Part shown: piece after piece, positions 23,257-34,979 of the stretch
Layout: each line of letters begins with the position of its first letter
Position numbering within the stretch: the stretch's first letter is position 1
Origin: Cryptomeria japonica
Taxonomy: Eukaryota > Streptophyta > Pinopsida > Cupressales > Cupressaceae
DNA length: 64,000 nt
NCBI RefSeq assembly: GCF_030272615.1
Contig: NC_081408.1
Span: 310,568,118 to 310,632,117 of the forward strand
Direction: 5' to 3'
Position numbers and translations under genes: made by a program
Notes under the pieces: generated by a model
The model's database searches: none
Told to the model about the DNA's origin: nothing
Seen by the model: the letters and a program-made list of their open reading frames with translations, nothing else

Positions 23257-24525
23257 AAAGAAGAGAACCCTTCCTATGTTTGTCAAGGTATTCTTTTTCA
23301 ACTAGGGTCAATTGCCAAATAAACTCCATAAAAGCAATCCTAATTGGAACAAATTTTGGTAAAATATGGGGAGGCTGAGGACACCCATAGACTCTAATCA
23401 CAGTAAAGTTATCAACAAAGAAAAAGTCACCCTAGTTATGTGAAATAGACCAGTTTGGAACATACTAGTAAGGTCTCAAAACTCACCTAACATTAATTGA
23501 CAATTGTTCTCTATTTATTCCTAGGATTTCCATAATTGGCAAAACAATCTAATTTTTAAAGAAAAGGAAAGAAGAATGGGGAGAAATATTGTCCCAAACC
23601 TGGGTCCATCTTTGTATTGGCATTAAGACACCCAATTCTTCTTTGAAAAGCTCTAATTTTTTATCCACGAACTCAACATTATAGAACAAGATTAAATGCA
23701 TCAGCAATGAATAATGCTTGAATGTAGAGCTGGGGGCACCACTCTGAATTTCAAATAGAGCATTATGAATGTGTTCAACCACATAGCCCACATAATCGTA
23801 ATCTTTGTTAACATCTGGGTGTTGAATGTCCATAGCCATCATCAGTAATTCAGCTGACACTGTTGAATCTCCATCAAAACCCAACACTCTACATAATCCA
23901 TAGATTGTACAATGCATATAATGGTGGAAAGGTGTGATGTCAGATGGTGGTTCGATACTATTTGGAAATTATAATTGATTTCCTATTCACCCTAGGCATG
24001 TATTTGGGCATTGCATGCTTTTTGATAACACCTTTGTATTTGTCAAAATCCTCTGCAATCTGCTGCACATCTATATATGTACATGCAGCACCAGTAATCT
24101 GGAAATCTTCAACAAAGCTAGCTTTATTAATTGGGGTAGACTAGTTCTTTCTTCTGATTACCCTAGATACTGGGCAATAGCATCTTGCCAACTCTTTGAT
24201 CAAATCCACATCAATATACACATCTGGCATAATTAACTTTACCATATTTAAATCCCAAGGGTTTGACGTTGGGACACCCTTAACCCTATTATTTCATAAA
24301 TAATGAAATAGAGCAGAACCAGTCATATGAAGTGTGGTCAGGTTTTTGCATTGGCTTCATAAATCTTTCCATGCCAAATCATTTGTATTCAAAGCAATGG
24401 AAGTTCTTGGTAGCAAATCTACAAATTCTTCTTTGTATTTCTTATCCTTCTTTTCCACTCATCGCCTTGGAACCTCTATTTCCACTCATCGCCTTGCTCA
24501 TTTTAGCTGCAGGAGAAAAACTTAA
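23257..24525 (-). pseudogene. Unrecognised coding family, copy A, N-terminal part
   Basis: Minus-strand coding continues from a lysine- and serine-rich start near 24,525 through frames at 23,917-23,549 and 23,401-23,257, then stops at the chromovirus. The VIRVYG motif at 23,401-23,384 matches MIRVYG at 57,466 in the plus-strand copy, followed in both by a Pro-rich LPK region. Just upstream, HN-stop-GDFFF here faces HNWGDWYYF there, so the TAG at 23,432-23,434 replaces Trp. The 23,549-23,917 frame (DYDYVGYVVEHIH onward) aligns loosely with DYATFVVKQLVLR at about 57,060-57,100. Splicing out the chromovirus and one target duplication joins this frame to the one at 8,752 without a shift. Confidence 0.65.
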
Positions 24526-24699
24526 CCAATTTTCTAAAATTTTCTCACACCCAACACTTTGAATTATCCAACATTTTTGTAGAGCTCAATTCATTTGATT
24601 ACCTCGAAGATAGAATTCATTAATGCAATTATACAAAATCTTGGCTCTATCATGCAATTTATGGTATTTGGGCATCGTCACTTCTCTCGAGTCTCATTA

Positions 24700-26060
24700 A
24701 TTACCACACTTGCATGAACTAGCTACTGTGGCATTAATTCAAAGCTGAAGTACTTGAGAAAAATTTGAATTCATGCCCTTCTATTTGACTAGCGATTTCC
24801 ATTCAAAACTTTTACAGAACCTGACAAACAAGTCCACATGTCAATCCCCTTCTTTAATCACACACTCGCAACCGGTTATAACAATTTTGAAAGTAATCAG
24901 TGAGTTAGCGACAATGCTACAAATCCTCTTAATCGCAAGCTCGCAATCCCTTTTACGAATCCTCAAAAAATATCGGGAGTGAGTGACAATCGTTGATCTT
25001 CATCAAGCCCTTTAGTCGCAACCTCGCAACAACATCTGTAATATTCTTTCTTTACCTGCGAGCTGGTGACCACTGCAAATCAAGCAAAACAACTTATTTC
25101 ATCGCAAGCTTGGAACTCAAAACTTAACTTGACTTAAACCCTTGCGATCCCACAACAACAAGACACTTAACCACCATCGCATGCTCGCAACACTTTTTGA
25201 ATTAAGACTTAAAAACCTGCGAGCATGCGATGACCATAAATCAGAATAAAACTTACCTGTCACTAGATTGCAACATAAAATGCTAAACAACTTCCAAACC
25301 TGCAAGCAAGTGATGAAACCAACTAAGCTGCGATACCAACCACATCGCATGATCACAAATTAAAATCAATTAATCGTGAACACCTCACAACCCTGTGATA
25401 ACATAAAATCACACCTTGTCACAACCTCACAACATAAAATGGTCAAATACAAAACATCTTGCGAGGTAGTGACAACTAAAATCTCCTAGTACTCGCAATC
25501 TCGTGACTTAAACTGACTTGATGATAAAGGACCTGCGAGCTAGCGATAACCATAAAATCTCAAAACTATTTATCTCTTGACCGCAGTGACCCAACGAGTA
25601 CCAACCAAAATTGATGTTTTTTGTTAATTACCTTCATAAATAGGCACGAGCAGTGGCACACAGACCATTAATGACTTACTCGCTAACTCTCACAGCTATA
25701 ATGCATGGCATCAAACCAATTCGAGACCTCACGACCAAAGCAATTCCATTAACAATATCTAGCTTGCTAACATAAAATGCTAACACCCAAAAAACTAGAG
25801 ACCTTGTGATTTAATCCCAAACCAACACTCGCTAACTTGCCACTTAAATTGTTAAACATTAAATTTATCTGTGAGTTAGAGATAAAACATTAAACATGTC
25901 TCATTGTCTGACCAACCTTTTGATCACACTTGACATTGACATGGACAAATAAAGAGAGAGCAACTCAAATTTTCAATGCACAACAACTTCGGTTTACTAG
26001 CCAACTAAGACAAAAAACAAACACAAAACCCTAATCGCCATGATCATCATGTTAAGCATT
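24700..26060. repeat. CTCGC/GCGAGC word-repeat block, copy 2
   Basis: Variants of CTCGCAACC and GCGAGCTAGCGATAACCATA recur throughout (for example near 24,845, 25,060, 25,220 and 25,540). The stretch 25,665-25,835 is nearly collinear with 4,130-4,290. The block lies directly upstream of the start of copy A of the unrecognised coding family. I see no coding frame. Confidence 0.7.
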
Positions 26061-26600
26061 TAATGTAGAATGGTAGAAAGGTTCTAACAGTTATGCAATA
26101 TGAATAATTTTATGGATCTTGTGAAACAAATTGTTGCATTTCATGTTCAACATAATGTGGAACCAATTTACTAATAACTCATTTGTTTACTAATAATTTA
26201 GAAAATAAATTCTAATTGTTTACTAATAATTCAAATTCACAATTAAAAATATGAAATAAGTATCCATTTTGATTGACAAATTCAAGGAATACAATATCAA
26301 AAATCATCAATGACAACTATAGTATTGAATATTAAAATTGTATTATGACTCAAGAACTGTAGTATAATTATAAATACCTATAAATTGACTGCTAATTCAC
26401 TTCAGTGACTCAGTCCGAGGCTTCTATATCTCAAATGGACTCAAGATCAAGAAACTGACTATTACTAACAGGGTCATCTTCAATATGAGTCGAGTATTCA
26501 AAAATTTCTTTGTCTTCATGTTGATTCTGAGTCTGCGATCCATCATTTGTCTCAGCACTAGAACTAGTAGTAGCACCGCCAGCTTTTAAAGTGTTGCACA
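26061..26600. other. No feature recognised
   Basis: This is AT-rich sequence between the word-repeat block and the 3' end of the hAT pseudogene. The terminal inverted repeat of the hAT element could lie here, but I could not identify it. Confidence 0.35.
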
Positions 26601-28960
26601 ACCCTCATCTTTCACGCATGGAATTCCAGATTGCCAGTGCCCTATCATATGGAAAATCTCTAACATTATACTGAGTTACAAACAACCTCAAGAAAGTTTC
26701 CAAATTTTTGTCTAATTTGTTTCTGATCTTTTATTTCAAAAGCCCTAATGCACTGAAAACTCTCTCATCTTCCACCGACCACAATAACATTGTTTGACAT
26801 AAATCAACAAGTTTCAAATATTCTGGTATTGCAATACACAATGCTTCACTTTGATCTATCATTTTCCAAAGCCTTGTGATTGATCCAGGTTCAATTGGAT
26901 TTTCCAAGTCAACCAACTATTGTTTCATAGACAATGCAAAGCATTTACATTGTTTTTTAAGATGATCTAAATTTAAAATTCCTTCTCTTGGCTGTCCATT
27001 GCAATATGCATCTTTTGATAATGTCAATATCAACTCCTCTAGTTTTTTATGAAACACCTTTCCGTCATTTGGATTATCTCCAATTGAATGCCAAAATTGA
27101 AGATACACACAACCCATGGCTTCAATTATTTCTTCTTGAGGGAATCTTTCACGAATCTCAATTGAAATTTCATATGCAATCGACTTCAAATTATCACTAA
27201 CAGATTTAGCAATCTTGTCAAATCTTCCTTTTTAACTGGTAGTGCTCTGCCTCACTTGCTCATCTTAAATTGGTGCATTGGTATCTGAAATCCTTTTACA
27301 AAGACACATAACTCATTTTTTGTATTGAAATGTAAAAAATTTTCAATTCAAATCTATAATTATCTGCCACCTAAAAAAATTTGGGCTTCGCCCTGTTAGA
27401 TCTGAATATAGACCATCCAGGCTCAAGCATGTCATTTTATGTAGAGTGCTATACTCATTGATATACATAGTTCTGTCTTGGGCTTTCTTAACAAGTTTTT
27501 TCATTGAATCCAACATGGGGAGAAGACTAGCTAAAGTTAATAGAGTCTTTATATCACTTAACTTATGTAAGAGATCAGAAGCTTTGTCTACTATGAGGCA
27601 TTGCTCATACATTAGTCCGATCAAGGATTGATATTCTATTAGAACTCATTCCGTTGGTCCATGAAAGGAGATCTATCTGGTCTCAACATCCCTGAGAAGC
27701 TTGTTTCTTGTTGTTACTCCCTCGACAAAAATCTAAAATTCTACAAAATGTTTAGCACTTCGACAGAAGTATGAGTGGAGCTCGTGGACCAAATCTTCAA
27801 CTTTTGACACTATAGGGAAATTGCTTACAATTATATATGCTAAATTCATTCGATGGACCATGCATTGAATGCCAACCATGTATGGTGCAATACTAGTTTG
27901 TAATCTTGCATAAAGACGTGTCCCTTGACCTTGCATTACTGCAGCTCCATCAACTCCAACACACACCAACTTCTTGGCAATTGTAAAGTGATCCATACCA
28001 GCAATTTCATTCAAACCTTTCTTAACTTCCAAATATAAATTTTCTGTTATTGAATCACCCCTCATTTTATGAACACAGAGTAGATGAGCTCGACAGACAT
28101 GCTCTTTTATGGTATACACATGCATACAAACCCAAGTAGTGTTATCTACACAATAACTTCATCTATGGATAATGAAATGAAATTTGATTCTTTTACACTT
28201 TCTTGTAAATTTTTCTTTTCCACCTCAGTGAAACAGTTTGCCATTTCCCATCCAGCGTTTATTGACCAATGTGACATAGGATAGTGAGGAACATTCAAAA
28301 AAGATAATAAATTACTAAATTCTGGGAAATCTTTCATAGGACACCCTCTCGACAGAATATGAAAAAATAACACTCATCTGAATAGTCTTTGCTAGGTTTG
28401 CATCTTTCGCTACATGTTCAAGCCCAACCTTGAGTGTATTTCCAAATCCACTATTACCAATAGTGTCATTTTGTGGTTATTCTCTTCATAATCTATGGTA
28501 TACTTAACATGAAGACATTATTCCTTTGATTTCCATCTTACTACTGGTGTTTCCTTTCCATCTATGATCTATTTTTCATAAACCTTACCAATATGCTTTT
28601 CTATGGTGTCAAGCTTTAGATGCATGTTCTTCTCTCTTTTAGTTTTCCCGCTACAAATCTTACACCTGCATTCTATTGGTTGTTCATAATTGTTTGGGAC
28701 TAGTTCAATGAACGGGTACTTTGCTACCCAATCAATTTTAAAACTCCTTGTCATCTCCCACTCTCGCCCCAATTTTACTTTCCTTTTTCTTTTCTTCCTA
28801 CCAACATCATCTTTAGTACTAGCATTTGCATCCGAGTGAATTATCTCATTATGTGTATCCCTTAGAACATCTTCTATCATGTTGGTATTGTCATCCTCAT
28901 TTGATGCATTTAACTCAATGACAATCCCACCTTGTGGTGGTGGTGAGCTACTGTGAATGG
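26600..28960 (-). pseudogene. hAT-superfamily transposase (broken)
   Basis: Minus-strand fragments occur in the order of a hAT transposase. First is a cysteine/histidine segment ECRCKICSGKTKREKNMH (near 28,650), like a BED-type zinc finger. Next is FISLSIDEVIV with the first acidic residue (end of the frame at 28,146-28,373). Then come CVGVDGAAVMQGQGT with the second aspartate (codon 27,949-27,951) and CMVHRMNLAY. The C-terminal dimerisation segment ends LLWSVEDERVFSALGLLK (26,731-26,790). The frames 28,569-28,880, 28,146-28,373, 27,733-28,125, 27,343-27,624, 26,917-27,189 and 26,731-26,916 are separated by stops and small frameshifts, so the gene is dead. hAT transposases cut and paste DNA with 8-bp target duplications; I found no terminal repeats. 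Confidence 0.8.
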
Positions 28961-29049
28961 CTTCTACAACTGTAGAAGTTGATGGACTAGAAACTTTGCC
29001 AATTCCAAAGAAAGACTTTATGGTAGTATCTTTAAGTTTAAGTTTTGGG

Positions 29050-29215
29050 CATTTTGATGGCCTCCCAATCCCTTCAAGGCCATCAGTTTCACTTCCCTAA
29101 GGAGTCTTACCCTTGTCTAACATCCCAATCCCTTCACAACCCTACGGAGTCTCAGTCTCACCCTTGTCTAACATCTCAATCCCTTCACCACCCTGAGGAG
29201 TCTCACCCATGTCTG
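29050..29215. repeat. Minisatellite of about 45 bp
   Basis: Three to four imperfect units contain CATCCCAATCCCTTCA and GGAGTCTCACCCTTGTCTAA, within 29,065-29,215. It lies upstream of the hAT transposase fragments and may be part of that element's 5' region. Confidence 0.75.
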
Positions 29216-29909
29216 ACTATGACATATTGAGTCTTGACCTCTCACTACGAATTAAAAGTTTAAACTAATACTATCAAGTATGAAGAAATGATTACTCACC
29301 TTTATGCCTTCTCAATTCTTTGAATCAAGAATCAACAATGCCTGGGCCCGTGTTGCAGGATTGTAACTCTGGCTCTCCTCCCTACAATGAACTTCAACAT
29401 TCCAACTCTAATTGCGGAATGTGAATAGAGAGCTCCCAAATTTACTAATGAGACACAAACAAATTGTAAGAAAGAGTGTATTTATATCAATCCATGATTG
29501 CATTTTTGGTGAATTGCGAGGGTGTTTCAAAATGCATCTTGATTTAAGCGGGGCAAAATGGGTCCTTGAATGCTTATAATGTTTTAATTGATATTGGCAA
29601 ATTTGGCCGACACGTGCAATGAACATTTAATTTACCACTGGCAAATTAGGCCTTGGGTACGTGGTCGTTTTACTATTTCTGGCAAATAACGGAGGTGATC
29701 TAATACCCACGTCTGAGTGATTCTAGGCGAATATTATGGACATGCACATTGAACAGTGTGTGGTCAATGGTGAAGCCAGAATACAGTGTACTCTTAACCT
29801 CAAAATTTCGGGTGATTTGACCACTATGTTGCCCCAGACTATTTGCCATTTCCTAAAAAAAATAACATGAAATTCACCAATTGGAAAAGATTCGCCACTA
29901 AAAAACTCT
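29216..29909. other. No feature recognised
   Basis: This is mixed-composition sequence without a convincing frame. It may include the 5' end of the hAT element. Confidence 0.35.
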
Positions 29910-30824
29910 CTGGACCCCATATGACCCCTAATCACACCATATGACCCCTTAGGACACCATATGACCCCTTTTAACATCCTATGTATGACATGACCCCTTA
30001 TGACACCATATGACCCCTTAGGACAATATGATGTCCTTATGGCTCATATGGTATTCTAACACATGTGTGGGCCCTTAGCAATCCATATGACCCTTGAGGG
30101 CACCATATGGTGCCTTATGACACCATATAACTCCTTAGGACAATATGATGTCCTAATGGGTCAGTGGTGTCCTAAGGTGCCATATGGTGTTCTAACACAT
30201 GTTTGGGCCCTATTGACACCATATGACCCCTTTTAATATCCTATTACACGACATGACCCCCTATGATACCATATGACCCCTTACGACAATATGATGTTCT
30301 AATGGGTCATATGGTGTTTAAACACATGTGTGGGCCCTTAGGACCCGATATGACCCCTAACAACACCATATGACCCCTTAGGACACAATATGACCCCTAA
30401 GGACATTGTATGGCCCCTTTTAACATCCCAGTATTTGACATGACCCCTTGTGAGACCATATGACCCCTTAGAAAAATATGATGTCCTAATGGGCCATATG
30501 GTGTCCTAAGGTGTCATATGATGTTCTAACACATGTGTGGACCCTTAGAACCCCATATGACCCCTAACGACACCATATGACCCCTTTTAACATCCTAGTA
30601 CATGAGATGACCCCTTATGACACCTTATGACCCCTTAGGATAATATGATGTCCTAATCGGTCATAAGGTGTCCTAAGAGGTCGTATGGTGTTCTAGCATA
30701 TGTGTGGGCCTTTAGGACCATATATGACCCATAACGACACTATATGACCCCTTAAGAAACCATATGAGCGCTACGAACACCATATGGCCCCTTTTAACAT
30801 CAAGGACATGACCCCTTATGACTA
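29910..30824. repeat. ATGACCCCTTAGGACACC satellite, main block
   Basis: The array uses about 20-bp words in direct form (CATATGACCCCTTAGGACAC) and inverted form (TGTCCTAAGGGGTCATATG). Larger units are marked by ACACATGTGTGGGCCC near 30,059, 30,195, 30,321, 30,529 and 30,695. Unit length therefore varies from about 126 to 208 bp. The array is cut off on its right by the Copia LTR end at about 30,831. A smaller block of the same family is at 3,037-3,285. Confidence 0.92.
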
Positions 30825-30830
30825 ATGGTA

Positions 30831-32238
30831 TGATGAAAGAATAAGGATCTGGTCAACTACTAAGATGGGGGGGTGAATTAGTAGATAGAAAAACTAATAA
30901 TAATTTTCACCAATCTCACAATCAACGTCTCAAAGTAAACTTAGAAGTGAAAAGTTGAACCACTGAACTATAAATGCAATATCACTGTCAAGTTTAACCA
31001 GTTGTCTGTTACAACAGATTAACAATAAACAACTTGAAACTCACAAACATACAAATACTTTACTGACATACGTAAAAATCATTTCATATTGCTTCTGGTT
31101 ATCATGACTTATCAAAGTGGATTAAGTAGTTAAGCAATTCAACCATAATAAACATAACCACAAAAATATTCACCACTTGACACAATATTTTGATGTGGAA
31201 ACCCAAATGGTAAAAACCACAATGAGATGAGACTCACAAGATAACTATCTAAACTCTTTCAAAGTTTACCCTGTTAGGAGCCAAGTCTATTAAAACTTTT
31301 ACAAAAAGTCCTGTTAAGAACATATCCTATTAGGGACCACCCAGTTAAGGGATTGACTATAATGCCTTGTTAGAAGCAATACCCTATGAGGTGTAACCTC
31401 GAAACAGGATTTGAAATCCAAGTTGATGGACCACCTGGTTAGAGGATTTTAATAACACTAAGCTTGTTAGAGCTTACTTGGTTTGGGGCTTTTAACTGCT
31501 ACAATTGTTAGAAAACAACAAGAGTTTACTGATCTGTTAGAATAGCACTACACTTGCTTGTTCAAATCATTTTCATGCTCCTATCTACCTTTACACAAAC
31601 TATAGATACATCATCTGGTTCGACAACCACACACTCAGCTAAAACTTTGCCAACTTTAAAATAAATCAACTCATTGACCTTATAAACAAATCAATAGGTC
31701 AATAAAACAATAAAGTCCTAATTCTCTCATAGAGATTACAAATAATTCAGTTCAAGTATGATTGTTGGATTACATAACAATCTCTGCACATCATTCAAGA
31801 AAGCCTCGACTGCTCCTTGATCACTGCTTCAATGAACTCAGTAACTCATTACGTGCTTTGCATTACATGCAATATACTTGCTCATTCCCTAGATAAAAAT
31901 TGTTATCTCAATTTGCCAAAACCACTTTGAAACTCTCTTCATACAATATGCATACATGCCATAATCACTATCGCTCATCATTAGATCATAACCAATATAA
32001 CCAATTCACCAAACTTAATCTATTAGGGTTTATCAAATCAAAAGGTAGGGTTTACCAGTTCAACTCTCCAATACTTAGCAATACCAGTTCACTCCACAAA
32101 CTTACCTATCGGTTACAGTTTCCTTCACTAGCTCTTCCTAGCATTACAAAACAACATTATAATAATATCATTACCGGTTAATTGACATCAATGATAACAT
32201 AACATATCATTAATTTAATCTTCATGAAAATGCCAACA
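30831..32238 (-). mobile_element. 3' LTR of Copia element
   Basis: On the minus strand this LTR starts TGTTGGCATTTTCATG right after a polypurine tract, and ends near 30,831 with CA next to the satellite. It contains GGTTTTTACCATTTGGG and a CACCCCCCC run near its end. These are also seen in the Copia LTR fragments at 186-1,010, 44,170-44,424 and 51,170-51,690. The partner 5' LTR is missing, so no target duplication can be tested. Confidence 0.8.
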
Positions 32239-32255
32239 ATCTCCCCTTTGGCATT
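32239..32255 (-). other. Polypurine tract of Copia element
   Basis: The minus strand reads GCCAAAGGGGAGATT immediately before the LTR start TGTTGGC. This is a typical Copia arrangement and it fixes the orientation of the element. Confidence 0.88.
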
Positions 32256-32849
32256 GATGTCAATACAAATATCAATACCATTGATTGCTATGATTGTGAA
32301 TAGGAATCCTGGTTTACATTTACCATGTACTCTCCTTGTCTTCATCTTGTCACTGGTTCTTGTCCCCATAAGAACATAGTTCTTCTCCCCCTTTGACAAC
32401 ATTGCCAAAGTGAAAGTAAAACATGAAATATCAAACTTCATTGTTCAACATCAAAAACCTGCAACTTGATGCTCCCCCTATGGAATAACTTCACTTCTTT
32501 ATCAATCCTGTTGTAAAATTCTACAAGCAGCTCTGGGAATGATGTACTCTACATCATTCTCAATTCACCTCATGAAGGGGTACAACCCCTAGCTGACTTC
32601 TAAGATACTCAAAAGTAGTCTTAGGCAGAGGTTTAGTAAAGATATCTGCAAGCTGCTCCTTAGTAGAAACATGCTCCAAGATCACATCTTTACTCTACAC
32701 TTTTTCCCTTAAGAAATTATACTTCAATTCAATATGCTTGGTTTGTACATGCAAAACATGGTTCTTGGAAATATTTATGGCACTAGTATTTTCACATAAG
32801 ATCTTTACAAGTTCTATAAACTTCATCTTGAAACCATCCAAAATGTGCC

Positions 32850-33399
32850 TCATCTAGATAGCCTGGGTACAATTCATATAAGCTGCAACATACTCAGATT
32901 CAGCAGTAGACTGTGATATACAACTTTGCTTCTTGCTACTCCATGAAACAATTCTTCCTCCAAGAAAGAATACTCCACCGGTTGTGCTTTTCCTATCATC
33001 AACATTACCTTTCCAGTCTGCATTTGTGTACACCTTCAAGTCAAAGTTACCTTCATATGGATACCACAATCTATAGTCAATAGTACCTTTAAAATATTTG
33101 AATATCCTCTTGGTTGCTATCAAATGTGTTTCCTTTGGATTCTTCTAAAATCTAGCAACTAGACCAACTGCATGAGCTATATCCGGTCTACTATGAACAA
33201 CATAGTGCAATTTTCCAATCATTGACCTGTACTCCTCTTCATCAACAGATGTGGCTTCATCTTCCTTAGAAAATTTACATCCTATAACCATTGGTGTCCC
33301 AACTAGTTTACAGTCACTCATACCAAATGTCTTTAATACCTCTTTCACATACTTAGACTGTGTGATGAAAATACCACTCTTCATTTGCTGAATTTGCAA
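32850..33399 (-). pseudogene. Copia RNase H and connection region
   Basis: Frame 33,145-33,399 has KYVKEVLKTFGMSDCK, EEYRSMIGKLHYVVHSRPDI and AHAVG. Frame 32,854-33,123 has NADWKGNVDDRKSTTGG, WSSKKQSCISQSTAESEY and an AAYMNCTQAI end. These are the Ty1/copia polymerase connection and RNase H with its aspartate and glutamate residues. A stop separates the two frames near 33,145. The region downstream to the PPT (32,256-32,850) carries the decayed C-terminus and untranslated sequence. Confidence 0.88.
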
Positions 33400-34010
33400 G
33401 CCTATGAAATTTTTTCTTTCCCACTAGAGACATTTCAAACTCACTTTTCATTTCATTTACAAAGTCATTTCTCATATCATCATTGTCTCCAAATATGATA
33501 TCATCTACAAACACTTCACTAACGAGTATCTTAACTCCTTCAGTATGAGATATATGTTGCTATCTTCATTGGTTCTCTGAAAACCTATCTTCATCAGGTG
33601 TGAATGAAGCCTTTCATACCATGCTCTCGGTGGTTTCTTTAATCCATATAATGCCTTATGCAATTTGCGTACTATGTCTTTTTCATCAGTCAAAGAATAA
33701 CCATTTGGCTGCTCAATGTATACTTCTTCTTCCAGTATTCCATTCAAAAATGTTGACTTCACATCCATCTAATATACTTTGAATCCCTTATGCGCTGCAA
33801 ATGCAAGTAAAGTTCTGACACCTTCCATTCTGGCCACTGGTGCAAAAGGTTCACCATAATCTTCTTCTTCTTCTTGTGCATAACCTTTGCAAATGAATCT
33901 AGCTTTGTTGCAGACTACAACACCATCTTCATTCAACTTGTTCTTAAATACCCACTTAGTACCTATCACATTTTTATTCACCAGTCTGAGTACTGGAATT
34001 CATGTGTTGT
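33400..34010 (-). pseudogene. Copia reverse transcriptase
   Basis: From the minus strand: GTKWVFKNKLNEDG, ARFICKGYAQEEEEDY, FAPVARMEGVRTLLAFAA (frame 33,769-33,981), then MDVKSTFLNGILEEEVYIEQP and HKALYGLKKPPRAWYERL (frame 33,505-33,768). The active site reads FVDD at 33,500-33,511 and keeps both aspartates. A TAG between MDV and the preceding frame and a shift near 33,540 break it. This is the Ty1/copia order (integrase before RT), unlike the gypsy elements in the window. Confidence 0.9.
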
Positions 34011-34071
34011 TTTTATCAATTTGTTCAAGCTCCTCCTCCATAGGTTTGACCCAATGATCATCTCCAAATGC

Positions 34072-34975
34072 TTAGTTAGCAGTTCTAGGCTCAATAGTGG
34101 AGATCATGCAAGAATTCTCTCTAATTCTTCTTCTCGTTAACACTCCAACATCCTTTTCTCTAATAATTTGGTCAAGATTGTGATTGAGTCTCACATACCT
34201 CAGAATAACATGATCATTATCTTTAGGTTCTTCTGCTTCATTATCATCATCTTCTTTTGAAACTACATGTTCTAGTTGAACTGGTACAACAATCTCTTTC
34301 CCAGTTTTAGGTTTCACAAGTTTTGGTTCCAAAAACAAAATGCAAGGGTCTTCATCATTTTTCTCCACACTGGTTTCTCTTGAGACTTCAAGATACTCAT
34401 CCACTCGAACATCAACACTCTCAATGATTCTCTGTGTCTAGTTGTTATAACATTTGTAGGCCTTACTCTTGGTGGAATAACCAAGAAATACTCCTTCATC
34501 ACTTTTAGCCTCAAACTTGATAACATAATCACCTCTCTTAACAAAAAATTTTCTACTGAATATCTAAAAATAACTAGCATTAGGTGATCTACCATTCCAG
34601 TATTCATAAGGAGTCTTATCTTTACCTCTTTTTACCAAACTCCGGTTCATAGTGTACACAATTGTGCTGATAGCTTCTCTCCAAAAAGTTTTCTCTACAC
34701 CTCCTTGTATCAACATCATCCTAGCAGCTTCAACAACTGACCGATAGTTACTCTCTGCAATACCATTCTGGTGTGGTGTCCTTGGTGCATAAAGTTGTCA
34801 TTTGATACCATTTTCTTCACAATATCTAGTGAATTCCTCAGAAGTAAATTCACTGCCTTGATCAGTCCTCAGACACTTTATCTTCTTACCACTCTCCTTT
34901 TCAGCTAAAGCCCTGAATGCCTTGAACTTACTAAATGCACCTTACATAGATTTCATTTGTCCATTTAAAACCTCC
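34072..34975 (-). pseudogene. Copia integrase, 5'-truncated
   Basis: Reading the minus strand from 34,975: KFKAFRALAEKESGKK, then CLRTDQGSEF with the second catalytic aspartate, then PHQNGIAESNYRSVVEAA with the catalytic glutamate and TPYEYWNGRSPN. Frames 34,314-34,607 and 34,072-34,404 cover the region after the core. The zinc finger, first catalytic aspartate, protease, gag and 5' LTR are absent. The element breaks off near 34,975 and is a 5'-truncated or deleted copy. Confidence 0.85.
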
Positions 34976-34979
34976 TATG

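Noticed and set aside
29910-30824. CRISPR-like array
   Set aside because: The spacing words are related to each other and inverted, there are no unique spacers, and the context is a plant nuclear genome.
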